This document shows, piece by piece, positions 22,505 to 34,221 of a stretch of 64,000 bases of DNA. The DNA is taken from contig OX352765.1 of NCBI GenBank assembly GCA_947095585.1, positions 87,876,965-87,940,964 of the forward strand, given 5' to 3'. Every line of letters begins with the position of its first letter. Positions within the stretch are counted from its first letter, which is position 1. The translations under genes and the position numbers were made by a program. Below the pieces are notes generated by a model, which worked only from the letters and a program-made list of their open reading frames with translations, made no database searches and had not been told where the DNA came from. Source of the stretch: Nephrocerus scutellatus (lineage: Eukaryota; Arthropoda; Insecta; Diptera; Pipunculidae).

Positions 22505-23444
22505 GAATCAATTAATTCAGTTGAGTGGTGATTGGCCAACCGCAACCTAGGTCGACATGAAGCGCCGCCGACCAAGGCAAGTCCCGTTCTTATTTAGCCC
22601 CGACCCAAGCTAATACAAATCGGATTGCGTACCGAAATCGTTCACTTGATTTGGCCGAGTATCAGTGACGCGACGTGGATGCATAAGATAGGAGTTGTTA
22701 GGCTCTGGTGAGGTGAGGAGCAAGAGGCTTAGGACATGACTGTCTATAATCGCATCATCATCACCGTTTGTCACCGTACGAGTAACGTATTGTGCGGTAT
22801 TTTGGAATACTTGTTCGATGTTTCCTAACATCAGGTTACTTCTAGTAAGATTGTGCACAACCACATTATTTCTTAATGGTTCGACATTACCTAGATGTAG
22901 GATTTGGTAGACGCTAGATTAAGATATGTGGACCTTTGCTTTAGTCAGCACGGTCAGCAAATTTGGCTACATGTGATTTCTAGATATGGGGAATGGTAAA
23001 AGAATGCGTGTATGCTAATATCGTTAAAGAACGCATAACAAAAGTCGCCCGCTCTATATCTACGGAAATGTGTGAGCGATCTATGGCTAGTATGGTGAAA
23101 CGACTTCGCACATGCATTGAGAACCAAGAAGTACAGTTCGTAGAAGTGCAGTAGGTTCATTTTCATTTGTGTACATAGTTTATGGTATGATATTATTGTA
23201 ACAGCAAAGGAATAATAAATAGAAGTCAATCCCACATAAGTGGTAACATCTTTTTGGACACCCCTGTATAGAGAATTTAAAGATAAGTCCAATGTTTTAA
23301 AATTCTGGCAAATAAGCATTCCATAAATAATGCAAAGAAAATCAATCCAACCCTTAATTTTTTCCACTCTCATAGCTAAGAACTCGATGATGATCATCGG
23401 CACAAAGTACGAGTACAATGGGAAGTCATGTAGTAGTATGCGTT

Positions 23445-23558
23445 CTGTTCGGTTGTTACAACGGCTAATTGAGGGTGTGGTAAGGTGACATAATAACGTC
23501 ACCCAATCATCAAACCACCTTACCACAGCCTCAACTAGCCGTTGTAATAACCAAACAG
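23445..23558. repeat. Inverted repeat of about 114 bp
   Basis: The left arm starting CTGTTCGGTTGTTACAACGG (23445) pairs with the right arm that ends CCGTTGTAATAACCAAACAG (23558). Arms are about 45 bp with few mismatches. The centre has a second GTGAC/GTCAC pairing. The form fits a MITE or fold-back element. A 216-codon frame at 23604-22954 crosses it but has no family signature. Confidence 0.8.
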
Positions 23559-23619
23559 GACAGGTGAACTGCGACGACACAACACCGCAACCCAGGGAAT
23601 TCACTCAGGCGGGATGCAT

Positions 23620-26080
23620 ATCAGAAACTGCTTTATAGCAGCTTGACAAAAATCGAAATTACCACCTCACCAACTGGTATGTATGTGGGGGTGGATGGGT
23701 GTGTGGAGGCCGCGATGCGCGACGGACTTTGATTGATATTAATGGCTGAAACCAGAGGAAATTAATTAGTTTGGTTTGCCTCACCTATATATGCCGCACA
23801 AACACAAATACGCTTGCTCATGCATACCATTGCATTTTCATTGTCCTTAAAGTTGAGTTGCAAATCAATTGCGAGAACGTCAATTATTCTTCTTAACAGC
23901 CTGCAATTACTTAAAGGTGTTTGTGTGCTTGGTAACGAGCAGTTGCTATTGGGAATAAGTCAATCGTCAATGTATTTTAAGCCCTTAATTAATTAGGGTG
24001 CAATTTATAGATTACTAGGGTAATTAGTTGTTCTAGATTCTTCTTTTTGTTCTTGTTGTTGTTGTTGTTGCTAGTTACACAATACTCCCTGGCAATACGA
24101 TTGAGTTAAGGATTTAACTCCGACACCCATTAGTGCAGAGAGTATTTACAAACACGGTATGGGAGCTATATAGCTGGTGACCGGTGAGTGATATCACATC
24201 CTGAGGGCACTTCGAAAGTGCTTACCACCTCTCTTTGTTTTGCTGCTTTGACAAGTTGTGCGGCTTTTTTTCTTCGTTCATTCGTTCGTTGGGTCGTTCA
24301 ATTCTGTCCTGGATCTCTCTGTGAGTATAGTCTCGCAAAGGATTTCACTTTATTTTTTATTACTGTTTGTCTCGATGATGCAACAACGCCAGTGTCAGTC
24401 GAAAGTGGAGCGAAGTGACTCCTTGTCGTGTACACGAGGGCCATATATAATACAATGAAATGTCAAAATCACTTTGGGCACATTGCCCAAACAAAGAGCA
24501 ATGAAGAGAACTTCTGTCCAACAATGAGTATTGCAAGGAGCAAGGAAAAAATAAAACCAAATGACGGAAGGACAACAATGCCTCTGACGCGACGACGACA
24601 ATGACGCCGAAGACAATGACAAAGGATGCGCTCTTGCTTCTTAGAAGTACATATTCTTCGATAGTAGACACAAGAGGACAGCAGCTCAGTTGAACGAAGA
24701 AAACAACAACAACGACAATTTTTTTTTTACAGAGTTAAGTGATGTTGCTGTAACAACACAACATGAAGTGAAGTGGCATCGGCAACATATTTCGCATCCT
24801 TAAGCAAACGAATGAACGAAACGAACCAGTTCAAGATTTTAATTAAATGAATCTCGTTCCTTGAATTGTGTGATCCAGATGAAGGACGTCCATGATGTTA
24901 TTGTTTTCAATGATTTTTGTGGACAAAAGGGAAGTGTTTCACTTTTTTTGTTTTCTTATTTTCTCCTTCATTGCAACATGCAAGCAGCTGCTCTGCTGCA
25001 TGTTTGGTCCTTATGATGTGATAATGTGTGAATGGGTGAATGGGTGACCAAGTGAAAGAAGTTGCTCACACAGTCTCTCTAAGCATTCCCTCTTCATGTC
25101 AAATAAAGTGAAATCAAAAGAATTTTTAATTGCGCACAAATCTCCCCTTGGAATTTATTCTTTCATTCGTGCTAGCTAGCAAAGCTTCTTGCCACATTAT
25201 TCTGTGTATGTGTATGCGGTTGAAACGCGCAAGGTAGTCCTTTGCTGTTTTCTGTATTTGCTATGTTGCGCTTGGGGAAGGGCGCTTAAGCTGCACACCA
25301 CTCGGCGGAAGGACATTCAAATTGAAATGAACATCGCAATTTGAAGAAAACAAAAAGGTGAATCCTTATAAATTCGCAAGGCATCCGTCATCGTCATCAT
25401 TGTTGCCACCGTCGTTATGAGTCATGGCGTGAAATGGCAAATGTTTTCATGTCGGCAACGTTTTAATCATCCAGGATGAAGATTGAGCATATAAATGATG
25501 ACAGAAGGAGTACTAATTGGCACGTTTGATGGAAGAGACGTTGGCGAGACGATGTGGAGGTTTGCTGCATCATGAAGAAATTTAGAAATTTTTTTAAATT
25601 GCCATTAATTTGTTATTAATTTTTAAGAAAAATGTGGAGATATGATCTCTAAATTAATTGTTACATAGCCACCAATACAAACTCCATTATAGAAATGATT
25701 GTCTTTCATATTTAGGGTTTCTTAATTGGAACGCCCCATCCAAATCAAATAGGGTCATTGGAAAATATTTCCTTTTTAGTTATACAGGCAAAGCAGTCAC
25801 AGTCGATACCAGACAATGTTTACTGACTATTTACGGTATATAATGGAAGAGAACGAATTGGAGCATAATGCGTGATTTTAAAAAGACGGCGTTACATGCC
25901 ACACAGCTGGCCAATCCATTGAGTTACTGAAGTCTTAGTTCGGTAAGCATGCTATAACTCCAGAAACGGTTCAGTCAATTGGCCGCCTATGCACTTTTTA
26001 TTTAAGGTTGTATCAAGATTACGGCCTATGCCATGAAGCTAGAGTTCTAAGACTGCATCAGGTTCAATATCGAACTAGAA
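23620..26080. other. Gene-free stretch
   Basis: No supported gene. It contains a GTTGTTGTTGTTGTTG run near 24055 and CAAC/GACGA-rich pieces at 24595 and 24700. It looks like unique intergenic or intronic insect DNA. Confidence 0.4.
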
Positions 26081-26084
26081 TACT

Positions 26085-26440
26085 AAAGGTGTGTCTAACC
26101 TCGATTGTAACGTGATCAATTAGGTTAACGGTGTGTTGATCCGGAGACGACAACCAATTTCTCTTAAAATCAAATGAGGAAACTATAGCAAGAATTAGTG
26201 ATATTCTTTCCGCGTATTTTCTAGAAGTGTAAGCGATGTTTTCCTATAGTGATACCCCAAAAATATACTCTCCTTCCAAATTTTGGCATTAAAATCATCA
26301 AACATAAGATGGTCAATGGTACGAATAAGTCTGAGTTCCGCTATCGTTTCATCTATTGGGATTGCCTTGATGGAAAAACTTCTTCGCTGCTGGGTAGTTA
26401 GTTGAAGTAGACTACGCAACTTCAACCTAAATTCAATTTC
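26085..26440 (-). mobile_element. Endonuclease fragment related to family A
   Basis: Frames read IRTIDHLMFDDFNAKIWKE (GDFNAKIG-like) and DQHTVNLIDHVTIE, the same pair of motifs as at 1015-1120. It lies directly downstream of the RT of the next copy, so it is a separate piece. Confidence 0.5.
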
Positions 26441-27760
26441 AATTTGGAATGCCGAATTCTCTCATGGCTTTATAAAGGCGGCTTTAAATTCTATAAGAAG
26501 ATGGTGTAGTGAGTTTTTGAAACTCTAGACATTTTTCCATCACCTGCCTTATGGTGTAAATCTGATCAGTTGTCGATTTGCCTGGGATGAAGCCACACTG
26601 GTATGAACCAATGATGACTTTAGCGCATGGGGCTATCCTGTCTTGAAGGATAGAGGAGAAAATCTTATACGCGGTACTTAAGAAAGTTATACCACGATAA
26701 TTGCTGCATTTTGTGATATCTCCCTTCTAATGTATGGGGCACAGGATGCCTCTTCTTCATCTCATACTTGCACTATTATTTCATGAATTGCTTGGTGTAA
26801 TGTGGGGCCTCCTATTTTTATCAGCTCCGCTGGGATCCCATCAGATCCCGGGGCATTATTATTTTTGAGCCGATTTATCGCTCTGCTAACTTCGTCCATG
26901 CTTGCTGGCGGCAGCATAGTGTGGTCTTCGGTCATTGGTGGAGCCTTCAATTCCTAAGTTAGCTGGGCATTAAGCAACTCATGAAAGTACTCTTCCAATC
27001 GCTCTAAGATGCCTTTGAGATCGGCGGTCAGATTACCCTCTTTGTCTTTGCAGTATGTGCAACGCGGTGTATATTGCGTCATACCGCGGACTCTTTGGTA
27101 GAACTTCCGCGCCTGGTGCGGTCATTGCTCTCTGTACTGTTCTAGTTCACGGACGAGATTCTTCTCCCACGCTGCTTTCTTTCGCCGGTGAACTGTTTTT
27201 TCATATCTTCTGAGCTCTTTATATTCATCTTCACGTGCCCGCGTTCTATGAGATTGTTGCGTTGCTTGGTACGCAACATTCTTACGTTCAGTTGCTACCT
27301 TACATTCGTCATCGAACCAGTCGTTCCGATCTCTACGACTGCTACCTAAGATAGAGTCAGCAGTACTAATGATAGTATTTTTAAGGCGTGTCCATTTTTC
27401 TTCTACGCCTGACATCTCAGCCCCAGGACTTACTCTCCCAGCATTTAGGCCGAGTCCTATCGCTTGACCGTAGTTGTTTCTTCGTTGCAAAGGGCAGCCG
27501 TGTTGACTAGAATCTGATTCGCGGATGCAGTCATTCGTGATGATGCAAGATGCAAAAACAAGATAGTGGTCCGAGTCGACGTTGGCACCTCGGTACGTTC
27601 GTACCGTCATCAGGTTCAGGTTGTGGCTGCGGTTTATAAACACGTAGTCTATCTGGTTGCGAGTAGCTCCATCAGGAGATATCCTGGTGGCTTTGTGGAT
27701 ATTTTTACGCGCAAACCATGAACTCGTAACGACCAAATTATTGCTTATTATAAAAGGAAT
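26440..27760 (-). mobile_element. Family A RTE-like 5' part: endonuclease end, linker and RT start
   Basis: From 27736 downward come the endonuclease end, the linker, the RT start (INRLKNNNAPGSDGIPAELI, near 26890-26830) and RT to about 26450, where a block matching 60290-60040 ends. The RT palm with YADD and the 3' end are absent, so it is truncated at its 3' side, which is unusual for a non-LTR insertion and suggests later deletion. Confidence 0.8.
27122..27736 (-). pseudogene. Family A endonuclease C-terminus and linker (204 codons open)
   Basis: This is the best preserved endonuclease-linker frame in the window. It has SPDGATRNQIDYVFI, RGANVDSDHYLV (the SDH catalytic motif), GVEEKWTRLKNTI, DWFDDECKVAT and a basic helical tail RRYEKTVHRRKKAAWEKNL. 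This order is standard for insect RTE-like ORF2 between endonuclease and RT. Confidence 0.85.
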
Positions 27761-27769
27761 ATATTCAGG

Positions 27770-29440
27770 TTAGTTTTACCCAGAATACAAGATCAAATCT
27801 TCTCTGACTTACTAGTGTATAGGACTTTATACCCTTTAAGTCCGATCCCATTGATCCATGGCTCTTGGATTAGGATGAGATCTTTCCCCGTTTTTGCTAC
27901 TAATCTAAGTAGAAGAGCTGCCGAAGCAGTTTTGGTATTGTCATTATCACCTATCATTAGCACCTATGCTAACTCGGTCTCAGAAGTTCTGCCAGCACAT
28001 TACGTCTCGTTCCCCTTCAACTGTACCACCATCTTATTGACAGCACTTTCTTCCATGGAGTCGGACAAGTTTTCCTCGTCAGACTCCACGGCAAAAAGGT
28101 TGCACATCCTCGATACCAGAGAGGAATCTAAGAATCTTCAGGAAAATTGAGTTTAGCGCTTTAAACACTGTTTTCCATGTGTGGTGAGTGCTGAGATTGC
28201 TTAAACTTCTAGCAACTGCACAAATGTCAATGAAAATCTGCCCCATAGAGTGTTCAGGGTATCTCCTGACGCAGTTTCCACCAAACTTCAACATTCGACG
28301 AGGCTCTGTTTTCCTGATCACCGTGTCACCATCACTACCACCATCACCATCACCATCATCATAATAATAAAATTAAAAATCCTTTTAGTGAGTCCCCAGT
28401 TGTAAAATAAATTACAGCGCTTGATGTAAATTTCTGTGTGAAATATTAATTTACAAAATATATAAAAAAAAAATACATAACACGATGTTTGTTAATAATT
28501 TGCAAAAATCGGATTTTGACGACGCGTTGACGAAAACTGCATCATTCTGCAATGCAATTAAAAATTCAAACTACATAACTAATGCACCGCCTGTGCAACG
28601 CAGGAGACTCGCTGCACATAAAACATAAAATGATTGCACCTTTGGGACACCAGTGCCAATTGCATACAGCAAAATGCAACAGCATACCGTATGAAAGTTT
28701 AAAAAATTTAAATCCGATTTGAAAGTCGAGGTCAATTGAATTTTTATTCGTTCATATAAATAAAATAAAATATAAAAGGACAACAAACATTTCCTACATG
28801 ACACAATTCAAGCCGGTCGATGTACCGTCGTTCCCAATGCAAAGGATAACGACAAACATCAAAAAGTGCAATGGTAGCAGCATTATGTACACCCACGGGT
28901 GTACGAGTGTCTGCTTGGATAGTACGAAAATCCAATTCCCAAATCGCGCAAAATTCAAAAATTCGTAAAAACTAGAAATTGTCAAATAGCACAACAACAA
29001 CAACAACAACAACGGTGGTGAAAAAAAAAACATCCGGCCAATCTAAAACTAAATTATATTTTTCTTTTTTATGTTTAGTCTCATTGCACACAATTCAAGT
29101 ATTGGATTGTTTTTCCTATTGATGTTGTTGTTGTTTTTTTTTATTTTATTAGTCCAGCTCAGTCAGACACACTCGTATCCAAGTGCAGTTAGATGAAATT
29201 ATCCGTCAATGTCAAATGCAGGTCTACTATATTTTTGATGCGAGTGCAGTGATTTGACTAAAGTTGGTTGCTTGACTGCTTGGTTGGTTGATTGGTTGGT
29301 TGATTGCTTAGTTGTTGGTACAGTGGCAAGAGCAGCATGTCGCACGTCAGTTGTTGTCCTTTCAGAAGGACTTCCGTAAATACATACTCATATAGAAATC
29401 AATTGAAGTTAAAGTTGTGATGGGGTAGTCAGCCATTAGC
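27770..29440. other. Gene-free stretch
   Basis: No supported gene. It has a CACCAT-type run near 28325-28360, an ACAACAACAACAACAACAAC run near 28991 and TTGGTTGG words near 29280. Confidence 0.4.
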
Positions 29441-29690
29441 TGAAATGAGGGAATAACATCTAAGGGGAGGTTCTTTAAGCCCGTTAGAACTTGCAATTGT
29501 AAAAAATAACACAAAAATTAAATTTTAATCAAAGTGTTTTATTCGTTCGTATGTTCACCGAAGCTATTCTTGACGAAACGCATTCTAGAACACTTTTTTG
29601 AGCACTGGTGGCCGTATGTCACAATTCTTACGAAATTGTTACGAAATTTGAGCTTTCGAGTTCGTAAAGGATTTTGCAAAAACACTTATT
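29440..29690. repeat. Dispersed repeat H, copy 2
   Basis: Partly similar to 9060-9400. It stops exactly where the family B 3' end begins, suggesting a target interrupted by insertion. Confidence 0.3.
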
Positions 29691-30125
29691 CTACAAACGC
29701 CCGCCAACGAACTCGATTTATCGCCTGAGGTTTCAAGAGACGCCACTCTGTCCCCTGGGATCTTGCTTCCTCTTGTTTTGTCCTTTTCCACGTCTTGCTA
29801 GGACAGCCAACTCGGCGGCTTCCTTATGGATTCGAGCGCTACTTTGTATTCGAGGCTTGTATTAGATTCAAGAATCAATTAATTCAGTTGAGTGGTGATT
29901 AGCTAACCGGAACCTAGGTCGACATGATGCGCCGCCTATCAAGTCAAGTCCCATTCTTATTTAGCCCCGACACAAGGTAATACAAATCGGAATGGGTACC
30001 GAAATTGTTCACTTGATTTGGCCGAGTTTCCAGTGATGCGACGTGGACGTGGAGATAGGAGTTGTGAATGCGAGAGGCTAAGGACATGACTATCTATAAT
30101 CGCGTCATCATCATCGTTCATCACC
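29691..30125 (-). mobile_element. Family B mini-element: 5' UTR fused to 3' end
   Basis: Positions 29691-29850 match the family B 3' end at 31821-31980 (CTACAAACGCCCGCC, then TGAGGTTTCAAGAGACGCCA). Positions 29870-30125 match the family B 5' UTR at 22497-22770 (AATCAATTAATTCAGTTGAG, CCTAGGTCGACATGA). All coding sequence between is missing, so about 435 bp remain of a multi-kilobase element. Confidence 0.8.
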
Positions 30126-30512
30126 GCAACAATACTTGTACTTCACTACAATTCGAATTACAAGTACTATTTAACTGCTCTGGCTGAGATTCAAATAAGA
30201 ACTGAAATACTTCGGCCAAACGCCTCTATTTATACTCAATGAAAAGTTTCCAGAAACTTCCAATCTTATAGACAGAAATATCGACAAAAGACTAGAAATT
30301 TGTGGCAACTTCCCTGATTTAAAACTAACCATACTCACATGTAATAAGTCATCTTCTAATAATAAACTACATGTGCAATCCTGTACTTAAGGAACGAACG
30401 GGCGAACCGGACAAACCGTTTTGCCTTTATTTGTAACCCGTACATAATGGTTAATCGTACAGTCGGTTACATTTAAAATAAGCTAATTAATCGTACAGCC
30501 TAAAAGTACGCA
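30126..30512. repeat. Dispersed repeat D, copy 1
   Basis: It matches 61335-61706 over most of its length (ACTTGTACTTCACTA, CTTATAGACAGAAATAT, TAAACTACATGTGCAATC, CGGTTACA). It has no coding content and abuts the family B mini-element. It might be an LTR, but ends and flanks do not prove it. Confidence 0.7.
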
Positions 30513-30559
30513 AGGCGCGTGTAAAAAGAAAATACTTTAAAATAACATCAAAAACAGAA

Positions 30560-31800
30560 ATTTTGTGTATATATTCCATGTACTTTATACCCGAAAAACT
30601 ACCTTTTTTAATATTTACTTGTTACATCTGGGGTTTTGTGGAATCTTATAGACTGCGTCGATTTTCCTCTTGTAGGGATCTTCCGAGCTTCGCTGTGGTC
30701 TCTGTAATTGCCTTTGTCTTGGAATTCTATATCCAAACGAAATCTCTTTCCCGAAATTGTTCATAGTTGGCACGCAGGTAATTCCGTGTTTTCAATCCTT
30801 CGCTACCATTCACAATGTTGTTCTTAACTGTTGCATGGACATTGCAGGTCATTGGTCTTCCTTCGCCTTACTATTGGCGCTACAACTTTGTATCGATGCG
30901 TTCTCTTCTTGTAGCACACTCCGCACACGTTCGGCACCAGTTTTAAACGTCTCTGCGGTAAATGACCAAAAACAATGAACTTCTTACTTTATTCAGTCTC
31001 CTTTTAATTACCAAAATGTTCGCCCGATGTTTCACTGTGTGTTTTATGAAGAACCTTGTTCACCAAATTTGTTTTAGTACACCGACCATCGGCAGATTAC
31101 CGTAGTCCATCTTTCAATCTCAATGACTGCCATTGAGCCCAGTAACTTTTTACTGTAGGTATCGCTGATGCAACTGCGGTCATTCTCATTGCTCCATCTT
31201 TCGAAGTACTGACGCAATTGAATCGTCCTGCGCTTGTTCTTTCCTTAGCTGTTCTCTTGTCAAATGATCTTTCATATGTAGAACATTTTTAGTTTTCCGG
31301 TCTTCTATATTGTTTACACTCGGGGACACAACACTTCCTAAATGATTCACTAATATATATCGTCATCTTAGTACTTGCTTCCAGATGCCATATGCATGCA
31401 TCTTCCATGCGGGCAACAATAAACCGATGACGAAAACTTAATCCTCCAAACTCGGCTGCAAGGAAACGTTCACCATTAACTGCTGCAGCTTCTTCTGTAG
31501 CTGTCGTCAACTTGTTGTGATGTACTAAGATTTTCTTGCAATCCAGACACCATTTCAGTACTTCCCTCTATCTAAAATAAAATCGCAATCGATATTCCCT
31601 TGTCTTCCTTAGCCTTTGCCATGCAAAGTTGGTGCATCACGTTTGCTCCGCCATTTTCAACTGTTGTGCATCAAACCGCCGTAGTCTTTCTAGATCTTGA
31701 CACCATTCACAGGCTGTCTCATAATGTTTCCAGTGCTCAGTTCCTTGCAATCCCGAATAAAATCATCAGGTTTTAGACATCTTCTTTTTTCTTTCCTTTA
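30560..31800 (-). mobile_element. Ty3/gypsy-like remnant with RT deleted
   Basis: On the minus strand a protease-end-like block (FRHRFIVARMEDACI, near 31440-31390) is followed by GAMRMTAVASA, TVKSYWAQWQSL (31188-31093) and LVNKVLHKTHSETSGEHFG (about 31065-31010), which resemble the segment before and at the HHCC zinc-binding start of integrase in insect 412-like elements. The RT/RNase H that should separate these is missing, and stops are frequent. Confidence 0.55.
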
Positions 31801-31814
31801 CTCCGCATGGGAGC

Positions 31815-32785
31815 ATAGCGCTTCTACAAACGCCCGCCAATGAACTCGATTTAACGCCTGAGGTTTCAAGAGACGCCATTCGGTCCCCTGGGATGGGATC
31901 TTGCTTTCTCTTCTATTGTCCTTTTCCATGTCTTGCTAGGACGGTCAACTCGGCGGCTTCCTTGTGGATTCCAGTCGATCGCTAGTTTCGTAATGTCGTC
32001 CGCCGCTTTCCGCTTTCTCAAATTATGGCCAATCCAGCTCCACTTTCGTCGTCTAATGGTGATCGCGATTGCTTCCTTCTGCGTTACTCTCCACAAATCT
32101 TGATTGGTGATAATTTCCGGCTATCTTGTTCTCAATATTCGCCTTAAGCACTGTTAACGAAGACTTGGAGGCGCGTCGTAATTGACTATGTGACTTTCCA
32201 CGTTTCGCAGCCATACAAGTGTACTGAGAGAACGTTAGATCTTAAGATCGTTAGCTGCAGATTCCGGAAGACTTGCAGATATTATAAAGCATACTATAGG
32301 AGTCAGCAGTACAATTTTTTGACATCCAGCTGCCCAAGTAACAAAACTTAACGACTTTCTCTATCTGGTTTCCGTCAGTAGAGAGATCACATGTTCCACT
32401 GGTGTTAACGCGAAGTAGTTTTGTTTTTGAGACGTTAATTTTTAAACCCACTTTGTAAGCGTGGAATTCTAGTGAGTTTAATTTTCGCTCCATGTCACCT
32501 TGCGATCGTGAGAGGAGACAGATATCATCGGCATAGTCCAAGTCTTCTAGGCGGTGAAAGACATTCCATGGCAAACCCGATGGAGTACGGGTTACTATTT
32601 TTATTACCCAGTCGATGACAATCGTGAAAAGCAATGGTGAGATGGTGAAACCTTGCTTGACTCCCGAGTAGATGTTGAAAGGAGAGCCAATATGACCGTT
32701 ATGAATGACGCGCCATGTTGAGTCGCGTTACAGCTCCTTGATGATGTTGATGAGTTTTTTCGGAATACCATAGACCATAGCATTC
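31815..32785 (-). mobile_element. Family B RTE-like 3' half
   Basis: On the minus strand RT starts at VYGIPKKLINIIKEL, then FNIYSGVKQGF, LEDLDYADDICLLSRSQ with YADD at 32535-32524, LKINVSKTKLLRVN, WSWIGHNLRKRKAADD, and the 3' UTR ending near 31815. Several frame changes. Confidence 0.85.
32251..32634 (-). pseudogene. Family B RT palm fragment (127 codons open)
   Basis: It carries the catalytic YADD and the primer-grip side KTKLLRVN, then FCYLGSWMSKN. The equivalent in the copy at 20640-22770 reads NYADD. Confidence 0.8.
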
Positions 32786-32789
32786 ACCA

Positions 32790-33845
32790 ACTGTGAATAG
32801 TCTTCTGCGACGTGAACAAGCCTGATTTAGGCCTTATCGATCCTGTGTGGACCACATCAACACACTGCGGATTATTATTGAACAGACTGTAGAATGGAGG
32901 TCACCATCTCATGTTCGTGGATTTTGAGCGAGCTTTTGACACTATATCCAGACCTGCTGTTTGGAACGCACTGCAAAATTTGGGTGTACCGAAAACAATC
33001 ATGGATCTTATTCGTGAACTCTATAAAGATGCAGCATGCAGTGTTCGCTTCCAAGGCAAGTAAAGTGCCAATTTTTACATCACCAAAGTACGTTAAGGTT
33101 GGGTATTATGACCACTGCTCTTTCTGGTCGTCCTGGATAGTGTAATGATGCAAACAAACATCGAAGCACCGAATGGAATACAATGGCGTCCATTTTAAAA
33201 GCTGAATGATTTTGATTACGCTGATGACATCTGCTTTATGACACACATGAAGTCAAGAATGGAAAGTCTGATCTCCAATGCAAGACGAGTCGGATTGAAA
33301 ATCAAAGTGAGCAAAACTAAAATGAGGTGCATCGAAACTGGTATCATGACGCTCTCGTAACATCTCGAGACGCACAATAATTCACATCTTCACCTCAAGT
33401 GTGAAATCAGTCCTTCTCTATGGTTGTGAGACTTGGCGAGTCACAGGATTCTGCAACAAAAAGACTCCAGGTTTTCATCAATATGTGTCTAAGAAGAGTG
33501 TGTTGCATATTCTGGCCCAACACGATATCAAACAACGACCTGCAACAACTAACATCTAGTCAAACAATTGCGATTGAAGTGGCGACGAATTGGTCACACT
33601 CTGAGGAAACCGGATGATGACATTGCAAAAGTGGCGTTTGAATGGAATCCACAAGGAACACGACGAAGGAAGCGCCCGCGAATCACATGGATGAGATCAG
33701 TGTTGAATGAGTCGGGGACTATTGGAACTTGGCGGGAAATTAAACGACTAGCGCAAGATCGACGAGGATGGAGGAATTATCCTTCTGCCCTATGCTCCTT
33801 AGTGAGCAATATTTGCTTATTTATATTGTAAAAAAAATAAATCAA
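32790..33845 (+). mobile_element. RTE-like element, 5'-truncated, plus strand
   Basis: Plus-strand frames read FRPYRSCVDHINTLR (after a TGA in place of Gly in QAGFR), FVDFERAFDTISRPAVW, LNDFDYADDICFMT, KIKVSKTKMRC and, from 33568, WRRIGHTLRKPDDDIAKVAFE to the C-terminus. It is a different but related family to B. An A-rich tail follows at 33830-33880. Confidence 0.75.
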
Positions 33846-33879
33846 AATGTTTATAATATAAACAAAATAAATATTAAGG

Positions 33880-34215
33880 AAAAAAGGTCTTTAGCAGGTT
33901 AATTCCTCTCCAGTTTTCGCAGTTGCTCAAATCACCTTTCTTGGTAGTTTGACTCTTAAGCCTTCTTTTAACGACGATGGAATGGTTTCAGATTCTTGAT
34001 ATATCGCATGTAGTGTAAGCGTAGTCAACTCAACGTTGGCTTAAAGGAGTTCTGCGTAGATGTTGCCCTTGCCTGCTGCTTTACCTGATCGCAGTAACGA
34101 ATTGTTGTCCTTATCTCAGCCAACGAAGGAGTAGCGACGCTGATGTTAAGTAGCCTATTAGGGTGCATATGTGGGTTGATGGACGTGCCTGGCGAAGTAC
34201 AATTCAAAACATTCT
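33880..34215 (-). mobile_element. RTE-like RT N-terminal fragment
   Basis: A minus-strand frame reads NISVATPSLAEIRTTI (about 34145), and KKGDLSNCENWRGI near 33950, as expected before RT motif A. It may be the 5' piece of the family B copy at 31815-32785, separated by insertion of the plus-strand element. Confidence 0.6.
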
Positions 34216-34221
34216 TAAAAT

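Larger units (their letters stand above)
20640..22770 (-). mobile_element. Family B RTE-like element, longest copy
   Basis: On the minus strand, the 5' UTR (22770-22500, shared with 30125-29870) is followed by endonuclease (22504-21839), a linker or foreign insert (21830-21490), then RT from YGVPEKLINIIKKLYRDST (about 21455) through GVKQGF and NYADDICLL to the C-terminal WSWIGHTLRKPADD near 20740. The first part of RT and the 3' end are missing, and the frame is broken many times. It is not active. Confidence 0.75.

Noticed and set aside
22954..23604. 216-codon minus frame
   Set aside because: It runs through the hairpin at 23445-23558, has erratic composition and no motif.
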